Source: Alginatibacterium sediminis
GTDB lineage: Bacteria > Pseudomonadota > Gammaproteobacteria > Enterobacterales > Celerinatantimonadaceae
Assembly (NCBI RefSeq): GCF_003610775.1
Contig: NZ_RAQO01000012.1
Span: 171,398 to 235,397, forward strand
Length of the DNA: 64,000 nucleotides
Direction: 5' to 3'
Part shown: positions 26,710 to 35,453 of the stretch, one piece after another
Layout: each line of letters begins with the position of its first letter
Numbering within the stretch: position 1 is the stretch's first letter
Made by a program: the position numbers and the translations under genes
Notes under the pieces: model-generated
Told to the model about the DNA's origin: nothing
What the model saw: only the letters and a program-made list of their open reading frames with translations
Database searches by the model: none

Positions 26710-27789
26710 ATGAGTGATTTGAAAGGAATAGCAGTTGTATTAGCCAGTTGGCTGTTGTTAATTGGTCCTGTTTGGGCTCAATCGAGCTCAAATGACTTTC
26801 CTGACGATCAATATGATTGGGTTGAGCTTCGGCGCGGAGAGCGGCTTAGTGGAACGATCCGAGGTCTTTACAACGAAGAACTAGAATTCAAAAGTCGCGA
26901 TCTTGGTACCCTCACCATTAAGTGGTACAAAGTAGTGCGCCTACTGAGTCGCAAGCCAAAAAGCATTAATATTTATGCGGGTCCAACATTTGAAGGCATT
27001 ATCGAAATAAACAAAGATAAGGTATTGCTTACCAATTCCAAAGGAACCGAACTCGAGTTTGACCGAAGCCGACTATTAACCATAGGCGGTAGTAGTGAGC
27101 GTGAAATCAACCTTTGGACCGCAAAGGCCTCCTTGGGTTTGTCCTCCAGCAGTGGTAACAGCGATAAAACCGATTTCTCAGGCACTTTCAGCGGTGTGCG
27201 TCGCTCGGCGAAGGACCGATTGTCGTTAGACTACTTGGGGCGCGTATCAGAAGCAGAAAACATCCAAACCAGCGATAATCACCGTATTAATCTTAAGTAC
27301 GACTACTTCTTTTCGCCGCAGTACTTTTTTACTCCGCTGTCTTACGAATACTATACCGACACTTTTCAGAATATCGCCCACAGAAATACCCTTGGTGCAG
27401 CCTTAGGTAAACACCTTATCGACACCAAAAAAACGGAGTGGGACGCTTCAGTGGGTCCGGCCTATCAAAGCACTCGCTACGCAAGTGTTACGGAAGGTAC
27501 GCGTTCAACCCAAAACTCTGCAACCATCGTATTGGAATCTGAGTTAGACCACGAAATTGGCGATCGAACCGATTGGGAAAGCACATATCGCGCCCAATTA
27601 TTTGACTCATCTGAATCCGGGTATAATCATCATTTAGTTTCGACAATTTCCTATGAGCTTAATGAAGATTTTGATTTGGACTTCTCTGTTATTTGGGACT
27701 ATTCCAGAAATCCCCAGCCCAATTCAGATGGCCAACGAGCCAAAAATACCGACTTAACCTACATGATTGGCCTCGGACTATCACTATGA
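26710..27789 (+). CDS. DUF481 family outer-membrane protein
   Basis: About 359 residues: signal peptide ending at VWAQ, then two SH3-like repeats (about residues 40-130, with LRRGERLSGTIRGLYNEEL in part and YAGPTFEGIIEINKDKV in part), then a C-terminal DUF481 domain of alternating aromatic strands typical of an outer-membrane beta barrel, closing with a terminal YMIGLGLSL strand. An in-frame TTG at 26701 is the only earlier start; ATG at 26710 is preferred, but neither has a clear ribosome-binding site. It sits 12 bases after the DUF3299 gene, so co-transcription with the zinc locus is likely; link to zinc is unproven. Confidence 0.85.
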   Translation: MSDLKGIAVVLASWLLLIGPVWAQSSSNDFPDDQYDWVELRRGERLSGTIRGLYNEELEFKSRDLGTLTIKWYKVVRLLSRKPKSINIYAGPTFEGIIEINKDKVLLTNSKGTELEFDRSRLLTIGGSSEREINLWTAKASLGLSSSSGNSDKTDFSGTFSGVRRSAKDRLSLDYLGRVSEAENIQTSDNHRINLKYDYFFSPQYFFTPLSYEYYTDTFQNIAHRNTLGAALGKHLIDTKKTEWDASVGPAYQSTRYASVTEGTRSTQNSATIVLESELDHEIGDRTDWESTYRAQLFDSSESGYNHHLVSTISYELNEDFDLDFSVIWDYSRNPQPNSDGQRAKNTDLTYMIGLGLSL

Positions 27790-27847
27790 TAGTAATCCTC
27801 ACTGCATGTGCTTAAAATAGACGTTCACAACAGCCACAAGGATTCGC

Positions 27848-28615
27848 GTGAAACAAAGTACCCGCCACCAGCAGATTATTGAACTCGCACAAGCTCAGGG
27901 CTTCGTGAGCACAGATGAACTTGTCGCAAGCTTTAAAGTGAGTCCCCAAACCATACGACGGGACCTCAATGAATTAAGCGAACTGCAGCAGATTAGGCGC
28001 CATCATGGTGGTGCATCAGTACTTGAAAGTAGTGTGACAAACGATCCGTACGCCAGTCGTAAAATCCGACTGCAACAAGAAAAGCAAGCCATCGCTAAAT
28101 CGATTTGTGAACAAATTCCTGATGGTGCCTCACTATTTTTGGACATTGGAACCACCTCTGAGACGATTGCTCAAGGCCTGCTTAACCACAAAGATCTACG
28201 CGTTGTGACCAATAACCTAAATGTCGCGAGTATCTTAATGCCTAAACAAGACTTTAAGGTCATCGTGGCTGGTGGAGAAGTACGCAATCGAGACGGCGGC
28301 ATCGTTGGCGAGGCGACTATCGACTTTATCAAGCAATTCCGACTTGATTTTGGGATCGTCACTGTCAGCGGTATCGATCTTGATGGTAGCTTACTCGATT
28401 TTGACTACCATGAAGTACGTGTTACTCAAGCGATTATTAGTAGTGCGCGCCATGTTATGTTAGCCGCTGACCATACTAAGTTCGCCCGTAACGCTATGGT
28501 CAATATTGGTCACATTCGACAGCTCGACCAAATTTTTAGCGATAAGCAAGCACCTGAGCCTTTGCTTAAACAAATTGAAGCCAGCGACGTAAAATTTGTG
28601 CTTTGTGCAATCTAA
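27848..28615 (+). CDS. glpR: DeoR family repressor of glycerol-3-phosphate genes
   Basis: A 255-residue DeoR-type regulator. N-terminal helix-turn-helix (residues 5-57) with GFVSTDELVASFKVSPQTIR; a C-terminal phosphosugar-binding domain with SLFLDIGTTSETIAQGL and VVAGGEVRNRDGGIVGE. GTG start with AAGGAT upstream. Assigned as GlpR because the glpD gene is next and a perfect GlpR-type palindrome lies between them, with another site before glpK. GlpR is released from DNA by glycerol-3-phosphate. Confidence 0.9.
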   Translation: MKQSTRHQQIIELAQAQGFVSTDELVASFKVSPQTIRRDLNELSELQQIRRHHGGASVLESSVTNDPYASRKIRLQQEKQAIAKSICEQIPDGASLFLDIGTTSETIAQGLLNHKDLRVVTNNLNVASILMPKQDFKVIVAGGEVRNRDGGIVGEATIDFIKQFRLDFGIVTVSGIDLDGSLLDFDYHEVRVTQAIISSARHVMLAADHTKFARNAMVNIGHIRQLDQIFSDKQAPEPLLKQIEASDVKFVLCAI

Positions 28616-28726
28616 AATGAACTTTTAGTCTGCCAGTCACAACAGTTCCCACCAATTAATTAACCTCAAATCAACAATAATTAAGCTTTTATTCAAAGTT
28701 TAACTTTAAATTGTTCGACTTTTCGC

Positions 28727-28732
28727 TAAAAT
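28727..28732 (+). promoter_or_regulatory. Possible -10 element of the glpD promoter
   Basis: TAAAAT lies at the upstream edge of the GlpR operator; with this -10 the operator would cover the transcription start. The matching -35 (TTTAAA-like near 28705) is weak. Confidence 0.3.
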
Positions 28733-28749
28733 GCTCGAATACGAACATT
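28730..28749 (+). promoter_or_regulatory. GlpR operator upstream of glpD
   Basis: AATGCTCGAATACGAACATT fits every position of the E. coli GlpR palindrome consensus as I recall it (WATKYTCGWW and its mirror). It is 60-79 bases before the glpD start and is flanked by two weaker TTCG-containing sequences (28711 and 28756) that may be extra half-sites. Confidence 0.85.
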
Positions 28750-28808
28750 TATGGTTTCGAATTAAACCACCATGGGTGTTGGCGAAAACTAGTTTTAGGG
28801 AAGTAATC

Positions 28809-30317
28809 ATGGCAACAACAGACTTCGACATTATTGTTGTAGGCGGCGGTATCAATGGTGTGGGTATCGCAGCTGATGCAGCTGGCAGAGGCTTAAAAAC
28901 CGCTTTATTCGAACAGCAAGATTTGGCTAGTGCTACATCATCTGCAAGCTCGAAACTTATACATGGTGGTTTACGTTACTTAGAACACTATGAGTTTCGC
29001 TTAGTCAGTGAAGCACTTAAAGAACGTGAAGTTTTGCTACAACTGGCTCCCCACATTGCTACTCCAATGCGATTTCGCCTTCCTCATCGACCTCATTTGA
29101 GACCTTGGTGGATGATACGTGCTGGGCTATTTTTATATGACAATCTTGCCAGTCGCTCTGCCCTACCAGGCTGCACCGGACTCAAGTTTGGCGAACACAG
29201 CGCTCTCAATTCAAAGATAACCAGTGGCTTCGAGTATTCTGATTGTTGGGTTGACGATGCGCGATTGGTCATACTCAATGCTCGGCTTGCGAAAGAGCAT
29301 GGCGCTCTGATTAAAACCCAGCATAAAGTCATCAGTGCTGAACGCCAAGCTGATCATTGGGAGATTGAAGTGGAATGCCAGCAAACAGCGACCACACAAA
29401 GCTATACCTGTAAGGCTTTAGTCAATGCTGCAGGTCCTTGGGTACAAAGCTTCTTTGAACAAGAACTTAAGGCCAAACCACCTCGCACTATTCGCCTAGT
29501 CAAAGGCAGTCATATTGTGGTTCCGAAGATCCACGATGAGCCTCAAGCCTATATTCTTCAAAATGAAGACCAACGAATCGTATTTGTGATTCCATATCAA
29601 AATGACTTTTCATTAATAGGTACCACTGACGTAGAGTTTACAGGCAACGCTCGGCAAGTGCATATTAGCGCTCAAGAAACTGAATATCTTTGTGATGTCG
29701 TCAATCAACACTTTAAAAAGCAAATTAGTCCGGCTGATGTCGTACACAGCTTCGCCGGTGTGAGACCACTATGCCAAGATGAATCAAGCGATCCCTCTGC
29801 GGTAACTCGTGATTATACGCTTGAGCTATCGGAGCAACATGAGGGCGCACCATTACTATCTGTATTTGGCGGTAAACTAACCACATACCGCAAACTTGCG
29901 GAGGCGGCACTTGAGCAAATCACCACCCGAGTCCCTGCACCAAAGCCTGCCTGGACCAAAAGCGCTCGTCTACCCGGAGCTCATTTTTCTGGTAGCCGTG
30001 ACAATTACTTTGAGAAAGTAAAGCGTGCTTACCCACAGTTGCCAGAGACTCTTTTACGTCGTTGGGTCAACCAATATGGTAGTGAAATTCCTAATCTTCT
30101 TAATGGTGCAAGTACCGTTGAGCAGTTAGGACAACACTTTGGAGCTGACTTGTACCTCGCTGAAGTCAATTATTTACGCGAATATGAATGGGCAATTACT
30201 GCTGACGACATACTATGGCGACGAACCAAGACAGGGTTGGAGATGAGTTCAGAAGAACAGCAACAATTGGCAACACACCTCAAACCTAGTTTCGACGCAC
30301 TGCGTGCAAGCATATAA
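28809..30317 (+). CDS. glpD: Aerobic glycerol-3-phosphate dehydrogenase
   Basis: Membrane-associated FAD enzyme that oxidises glycerol-3-phosphate to dihydroxyacetone phosphate and passes electrons to ubiquinone. 502 residues (E. coli 501) from ATG 28809, preceded by GGGAAG. The Rossmann FAD motif is IIVVGGGINGVGIAADAAGRG (residues 7-27, shown in part as GGGINGVG), followed by SSASSKLIHGGLRYLE near residue 45 and the C-terminal FGGKLTTYRKLAE near 353. Preceded by glpR and a GlpR operator; a hairpin follows the gene. Confidence 0.96.
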   Translation: MATTDFDIIVVGGGINGVGIAADAAGRGLKTALFEQQDLASATSSASSKLIHGGLRYLEHYEFRLVSEALKEREVLLQLAPHIATPMRFRLPHRPHLRPWWMIRAGLFLYDNLASRSALPGCTGLKFGEHSALNSKITSGFEYSDCWVDDARLVILNARLAKEHGALIKTQHKVISAERQADHWEIEVECQQTATTQSYTCKALVNAAGPWVQSFFEQELKAKPPRTIRLVKGSHIVVPKIHDEPQAYILQNEDQRIVFVIPYQNDFSLIGTTDVEFTGNARQVHISAQETEYLCDVVNQHFKKQISPADVVHSFAGVRPLCQDESSDPSAVTRDYTLELSEQHEGAPLLSVFGGKLTTYRKLAEAALEQITTRVPAPKPAWTKSARLPGAHFSGSRDNYFEKVKRAYPQLPETLLRRWVNQYGSEIPNLLNGASTVEQLGQHFGADLYLAEVNYLREYEWAITADDILWRRTKTGLEMSSEEQQQLATHLKPSFDALRASI

Positions 30318-30326
30318 TGACCGTTA

Positions 30327-30354
30327 GCCCTATTTGCGAATAGCAATTTAGGGC
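30327..30354 (+). terminator. Possible terminator after glpD
   Basis: A two-part stem (GCCCTA/TAGGGC outside, TTGC/GCAA inside) lies 10 bases after the glpD stop, followed by CTTGTCTATTATTT, a weak T-rich tail. Confidence 0.45.
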
Positions 30355-30483
30355 CTTGTCTATTATTTAGCCCTTTTAATTAAAGCTCAAACTCTCAGCG
30401 AGCTTGTCCAAGCTTTGATTGTTGCATTCCTTTGTTTGTGGTATTTATTAATTTAGAGCTCGTAAACAAATAGTTAGGGAATA

Positions 30484-32688
30484 GTGGCATCGATGAGAAG
30501 TATATTAAGCTTGCTGGGTTTAGTCTTACTCATATTTCTAGCCACACTCACGTTTTTTCTATTTTCATTTCACCCCGATCGCTATCGCGGTGAAATCCTT
30601 GAGCAGCTTAATAGCAACCCTGAAATACAGATTTCTTATCGGAAAAGCGCATGGAATATATTCGAACCACTTACCCTACAACTTAGTGACCTTGACTTAA
30701 ATTATGCGCAAGCAGCAAAAGTACGTGCTGCGCAAGTTCGCGTAAATCTCGGTATTACGCAATTATTGCAGGGCACGATGGACGTGAAGCATGTCTATCT
30801 TGATAAGGTCAATGTTGAAATCGATGCCAGCGCCCTAAAAGAATCCGAGCAAACCGGCTCAACAAGCCAGTCTATCGACTGGGTTGATCAACTTAATATC
30901 AGCAAAATTCTACTCAGTGATGCCAAGATTCATTATAAAGATGAGCACAATGATCTGCGCTTGCAGAAGCTTGAGTTAAGCATTGAAGACTTGGAAATAC
31001 CTACGCAGCATTTTAGTGACCCGCTAATGTGGCGTTTTAGCTTGCATGCAAACGCCGGATATTTAAATAGCAATCACGTGGATATGAAACTCCCGCAGAT
31101 AAGTTTTCAATGGCTTCAAGGCAAGCTTGAACTAGAGCATTTCGGTGCTGACATTTTTCAGGGTCGAGTACGAGCGCAAGCTAGCTTTAGTAACGGTAAT
31201 TTACGCATAAGCCAATTCAGTCTCGAAAACGCTAATTTGGAATACTACGTACCCTATATTGAACAAGCTGTGACTAGCACCGCTACCAATCCTGTTCCCT
31301 GGCTAACGAGAATCGAAATTGACGAAGCTCTCGTCAGTCAAATCAATACCGTCATTGGCTACAATCAGCAGCTTTTCAGTGCCGATAAACTTAGTGCTGA
31401 AATTAGCCAAGCTAGCATGGCTTGGCCGCTAGACCCAAGTGATCTAAAACTGGAGTTCGCTATAATTTCGGATCAGTTAGTCTTAGATAACAATCAGCTT
31501 GAAAAAGTAAGCGCCAACGGTCTTTTCGAACAAGGTGTATTACGACTCACCGCCTTGGACGGCAATTGGAATAAAGGCAAAGTACAGCTTAGCGCCAGCT
31601 ACCAGCCACCGCCACACAATGCACTGACCGTGCATGAACTAAGCTTATCTGGTAACGAAATCCCCATTCTGCCGGAGTGGTTTGAATCATCTGCTGATAG
31701 TTCTCTACCGCTCACCTACCTGTTTTTACAACAAGCTCGTATTAAAGGAGTAAAGGTATTGTCATATGTAGATAGTTTGCCATTATCAGCGCAAGGCTTA
31801 GATCTAGATTTGGATACCATTACTATTATCAAAGATGGGCAGCTTCAAGACTGGCAACAAATGTGGCAGACCCAAACCAAAGTATTTATGGAACTTCCTG
31901 AATTTGCTTATCGGGGGCTAGTTCTAAGTCAGTTGAGCGCCGATATTGGCACTAAAACTGATGTTTCATTTGCAAATTTGTATGCCGAGTTACCCCTGGG
32001 CCAAATTGAACTTCAAGTTAAAGTAATGCTGGAGCAGCAGGGACTACCTTGGCAAGCGGAACTAAAGGGCTTGTTACTGGATATTTCTCCCTTGGCCCGC
32101 ATTAGCGGCAGTTCTGGCTTCCAAATCGCTGGAGACATGGAACTAAGTGGCAACGCACGCGGTTTATGGCACAAAATCCCAGAAAGTGTTGATGGCAGTC
32201 TTACTCTTAGCAGTCAAAAAATAACTTTAAACAACATCGACCTCAATCAATACTTCGAGCACTTAATAGAGGACCCCGACAAAAGCTTTATCGATTATCA
32301 GAAACCACTAGCACAAGGCATGAGCGCGCTATGGAAATCATATGAAGCCCTTCCGTCGGGAGATAGCCAGTTCAATAATCTTCAGTTACAGGCAAGCATA
32401 GAAGAAGGCTTGCTACGTATTCCAGAACAGAACCTATTAACACAGCCCTACTCCTTAGCCTTAAGTGGTCAGTTCGATTTGAGTTCCAATAGCTACGATG
32501 GTTGGCGACTATCGGTTAAAGATGGCGATTGTTGGAAAATACAGCGAACTCTAGAAGGAGACTTTAGTGAGCCAGAGGTTATTATCGATCATTTCCTGAA
32601 GGATCGAAGCTATTTTCCTAAACTAAATACCTTTTTGGTGAATCCAAATCGACCAAGCCCATGTAGACCTGCATTTCGCCCATCATGA
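30484..32688 (+). CDS. AsmA family protein
   Basis: A 734-residue protein with one N-terminal transmembrane helix (about residues 8-30) and a long periplasmic beta-rich body, starting with the AsmA-like SAWNIFEPLTLQLSDLDLNYAQA (part) and ending with the typical LALSGQFDLSS...GDFSEPEV region. AsmA-like proteins are bridge-shaped factors thought to move phospholipid between inner and outer membranes. The GTG at 30484 has AGGGA 3 bases upstream; the ATG at 30493 is an equally likely start. Monocistronic; the LysR gene converges from the other side. Which AsmA paralogue it represents cannot be told. Confidence 0.82.
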   Translation: MASMRSILSLLGLVLLIFLATLTFFLFSFHPDRYRGEILEQLNSNPEIQISYRKSAWNIFEPLTLQLSDLDLNYAQAAKVRAAQVRVNLGITQLLQGTMDVKHVYLDKVNVEIDASALKESEQTGSTSQSIDWVDQLNISKILLSDAKIHYKDEHNDLRLQKLELSIEDLEIPTQHFSDPLMWRFSLHANAGYLNSNHVDMKLPQISFQWLQGKLELEHFGADIFQGRVRAQASFSNGNLRISQFSLENANLEYYVPYIEQAVTSTATNPVPWLTRIEIDEALVSQINTVIGYNQQLFSADKLSAEISQASMAWPLDPSDLKLEFAIISDQLVLDNNQLEKVSANGLFEQGVLRLTALDGNWNKGKVQLSASYQPPPHNALTVHELSLSGNEIPILPEWFESSADSSLPLTYLFLQQARIKGVKVLSYVDSLPLSAQGLDLDLDTITIIKDGQLQDWQQMWQTQTKVFMELPEFAYRGLVLSQLSADIGTKTDVSFANLYAELPLGQIELQVKVMLEQQGLPWQAELKGLLLDISPLARISGSSGFQIAGDMELSGNARGLWHKIPESVDGSLTLSSQKITLNNIDLNQYFEHLIEDPDKSFIDYQKPLAQGMSALWKSYEALPSGDSQFNNLQLQASIEEGLLRIPEQNLLTQPYSLALSGQFDLSSNSYDGWRLSVKDGDCWKIQRTLEGDFSEPEVIIDHFLKDRSYFPKLNTFLVNPNRPSPCRPAFRPS

Positions 32689-32700
32689 TGACGATGTTTA

Positions 32701-33600
32701 TCAATGAATGAGCTCACGAGCGGTTTGTATAACACAATCCCTTAACGGACTGTTGCCACTACTTTTAAGCCACACAAAACTAAAACGACGTAGCATTTCT
32801 AATTCATGACCTTGTAGTTGAACTAGCTGCCCTGACTCCAGGGTTTGTTCTACGCTACGCTTAGGCAAGCAACTTAAATAACTCCCCTGTTCAACCAGCT
32901 TAATCAGGGTTGGTACATGGCTATATTCGCGCCATACTTTCAGATTTTTAATCCGACCGTTGACTGCGCTTTGGAAAATCTCTCGGGTTCCTGATCCTGA
33001 CTCGCGCAGTACCCATCTAGCTTTAGCCAATTGGGCCATTTTGACATTCTCGACTTGGGCAAGGGCGTGTTGTTTACCTGCAACAATAACTAATTCATCG
33101 TCACACCAAAGCGCTTGTTCGAGCCGGCTATCAAAACAATTCCCTTCAATAATACCCAATGCAAAACGATGTTCTAACAAGCCATCAACCACCAGTTCAC
33201 TGTTACTGACGCTGACTTCTACTCGCAATTGAGGATACTGCTGGTCCAATCGACCTATAACGTCGGGTAACAAGCACTCGGCTATGGTTTGGCTTACGCC
33301 AATTGGCATTTCACCAGAAATTAATTGCTGACCAGCAAATCCTAGTTCTAAATGTTGTGCTTCGGATAAAATTCGTTGAGCACGAGGGCGTAGCCATACA
33401 CCCCAATGATTTAGCTGCAAGCGTTTACCATGCCGCTCAAATACACTTTGACCAAGTGCGGATTCTAATTGTGACAAAGACATACTCACAGCACTTTGGC
33501 TAAGCGCCAGCTTTTGCGCCGCTTTGCCAACATTATTTTGCTGCGCAACCGCCACAAAAACTTGTAATTGCTTTAAGGTAAATCGAAGATGAAGACCCAT
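32701..33600 (-). CDS. LysR family transcriptional regulator
   Basis: A 299-residue regulator: N-terminal winged helix (residues 5-65) with FVAVAQQNNVGKAAQKLALSQ and SAVSMSLSQLE, then an effector domain (about 92-295) with MPIGVSQTIAECLLPDVIG and WVLRESGSGTR, the latter typical of CysB/CbbR-like members. Ligand unknown. Divergent neighbours are lacking: the GNAT-thioesterase gene lies upstream on the same strand, 28 bases away, so the two may be co-transcribed. Confidence 0.9.
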   Translation of the reverse strand: MGLHLRFTLKQLQVFVAVAQQNNVGKAAQKLALSQSAVSMSLSQLESALGQSVFERHGKRLQLNHWGVWLRPRAQRILSEAQHLELGFAGQQLISGEMPIGVSQTIAECLLPDVIGRLDQQYPQLRVEVSVSNSELVVDGLLEHRFALGIIEGNCFDSRLEQALWCDDELVIVAGKQHALAQVENVKMAQLAKARWVLRESGSGTREIFQSAVNGRIKNLKVWREYSHVPTLIKLVEQGSYLSCLPKRSVEQTLESGQLVQLQGHELEMLRRFSFVWLKSSGNSPLRDCVIQTARELIH

Positions 33601-33628
33601 GTCACGCCATTACTTAATGAAAGTTTAA

Positions 33629-34537
33629 CTATTCTGCATTTTCCTTGGGTAAAATCATATACATACCATGCATTTGAGCTACTAACTCATGATTACTAAA
33701 TAGCTCAATGGTGATTTTCATTTTACATTTCTTACTCTCGATCAAGGGTAATAAGCTACCTTGCATTGCACTTTTATTGGCCAAGGCTAGCGCGTCACCT
33801 AGCACCGGCTTGCGGTATTTAATTTCTCCTTTAACCAGCACAATGTCGCCTTGCAAGCCATGTTCGCGCAACATTAGCCACACCATTGACCAACCAGCCA
33901 TCACTGCCAAACTATAAATACTACCTGCGAACATACTTTGGTGGGGATTGGTATTCCCAGGTAGTGGCATTTTAACGCTTAGCTCGCGTCCAGTGTATTG
34001 CTCTAAACGCACTCCCATTTTATCGCTAATTGGAATTTGTTGACTCAGCATGTTTTGCAACTCAACACATAATTTGGGCTGTCGGATGAAGTAGTGCTCG
34101 GGATCCAGTCGCTTCACCATCTGCTGATACTTGATTTTAGCTTTATCAAACTCAGGCTCAGAGGCCATTTCATAACCACAACGGCTAAAAAAGTTTGAAG
34201 AGTCCCCTCGGGCATTTACCACCAGACGACGAACCCCCTCACTGTGAGCCGCTGACTCCAAGGCTGCCATCAAGCTAATACCTAGCCCTTGCTTACGTAA
34301 ATGGGGACTTACCGCAACGTGCCGAATGAGTGCTTCATCTGCATCACTTATAAATAGACGACCAACTGCAATCGCTTCTCCATCTTGATTGCGGACCATA
34401 CGATGTACACTAAGCTCATCATAAGCATCTCGTTCGCTGCCAAGCGGCATTTGTAACGGCTTATTTAACACTTCCCAGCGGAAGCGATAGTACTGCTCTA
34501 GCTCTTGCGCACTTGTTGGTACGATCACATCAAACAT
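33629..34537 (-). CDS. GNAT acetyltransferase-thioesterase fusion (YiiD family)
   Basis: A 302-residue two-domain protein from the ATG at 34537 (AAGGGA 5-9 bases upstream). Residues 1-150 are a GNAT acetyltransferase with the acetyl-CoA loop VAVSPHLRKQGLGISLM; residues about 165-300 are a hot-dog thioesterase-like domain (YiiD C-terminal type) with NPHQSMFAGSIYSLAVMAGW. This exact fusion is the E. coli YiiD arrangement, which has been linked to acetyl transfer in fatty acid initiation (recalled, not shown here). A longer frame to 34603 is unsupported. It is divergent from the LolA-like gene. Confidence 0.87.
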   Translation of the reverse strand: MFDVIVPTSAQELEQYYRFRWEVLNKPLQMPLGSERDAYDELSVHRMVRNQDGEAIAVGRLFISDADEALIRHVAVSPHLRKQGLGISLMAALESAAHSEGVRRLVVNARGDSSNFFSRCGYEMASEPEFDKAKIKYQQMVKRLDPEHYFIRQPKLCVELQNMLSQQIPISDKMGVRLEQYTGRELSVKMPLPGNTNPHQSMFAGSIYSLAVMAGWSMVWLMLREHGLQGDIVLVKGEIKYRKPVLGDALALANKSAMQGSLLPLIESKKCKMKITIELFSNHELVAQMHGMYMILPKENAE

Positions 34538-34648
34538 GGATTCCCTTTTATTGTTACGTAAAAACGCACCCATATTAACATTTTTGTAACCACTGACAAT
34601 CACCGTATATTTGCTAGGCTGCTCACAAGTTTACTGCGAAGCTTTACC

Positions 34649-34654
34649 TATAAT
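34649..34654 (+). promoter_or_regulatory. Possible -10 element of LolA-like/ABC cassette
   Basis: A consensus TATAAT 47 bases before the start of the LolA-like gene; no good -35 is visible at the right distance. Confidence 0.35.
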
Positions 34655-34700
34655 TAAGTATACAGAGCACTACCCAGTAAATTGCCCTTCAGGAGGCGCT

Positions 34701-35441
34701 ATGCGAGCAATGACCGGCTTACTATTGTTGATGTTAGCACAGCCAGCTATGGCCCAAACAGCCAGTGAAATTGTTCTTCAGTCTGACCAACAAATGCGTG
34801 GTGACAGCGCTTACAGTGAATTAAGCATGACCATCGTCCGTCCTACTTGGCAGCGTAGCATGCGTATGAAGTCTTGGAGCTTAGGCCGCGACTACGCACT
34901 AGTAACCGTTATCGAGCCTGCCAAAGATAAAGGGAACAGCTCTCTAAAACGTCAGCAACAAATGTGGCAGTGGATTCCAAAGGTTTCTCAAGTCATCAAG
35001 CTTTCAAGCTCAATGCTAAGCCAAAGTTGGATGGGTTCAGATTTCACCAATGATGACCTTATCAATCAAAGCTCCATTGTCATTGATTACGACCACAGTC
35101 TGTTGAGCGATGATGTGGTTGATAACGACCGCTGTTTTGTGGTCATCGCAAACGCAAAACCCGATGCGCCTGTAGTCTGGAGTAAGGTTAAACTTTGGAT
35201 AAGTCAGGACAGTTACCTGCAACGCCAAGCCGAGTTCTATGATGAATTTGACGAAGTGGTAAACATCTTAACCACTTGGGATGTTGCAACTGTTGGGGGC
35301 CGAAAAATAGCAACGCGAATGAGAATGATGCCTATGGATAAACCAAAGCAATATACCGAAATCATTACTCATGACGCTGCATTCAACTTTGAAATAGACG
35401 CGCAGTTTTTTTCCTTAGAGCAACTGCAAAACTCTCACTAA
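34701..35441 (+). CDS. LolA-like outer membrane lipoprotein-sorting protein
   Basis: A 246-residue periplasmic protein from the ATG at 34701, which has a perfect AGGAGG 5 bases upstream. Signal peptide ends at PAMAQ (residue 19). The mature part fits the LolA-like fold (open beta barrel able to hold an acyl chain): SELSMTIVRPTWQRSMRMKSW, then LKRQQQMWQWIPKVSQVIKL and MLSQSWMGSDFTNDDL, each typical of this family and shown in part. It heads a five-gene run: 12 bases to the first permease. Probably a carrier for the hydrophobic cargo of the following ABC system (inference). Confidence 0.87.
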   Translation: MRAMTGLLLLMLAQPAMAQTASEIVLQSDQQMRGDSAYSELSMTIVRPTWQRSMRMKSWSLGRDYALVTVIEPAKDKGNSSLKRQQQMWQWIPKVSQVIKLSSSMLSQSWMGSDFTNDDLINQSSIVIDYDHSLLSDDVVDNDRCFVVIANAKPDAPVVWSKVKLWISQDSYLQRQAEFYDEFDEVVNILTTWDVATVGGRKIATRMRMMPMDKPKQYTEIITHDAAFNFEIDAQFFSLEQLQNSH

Positions 35442-35453
35442 CAACGGTCCAAA

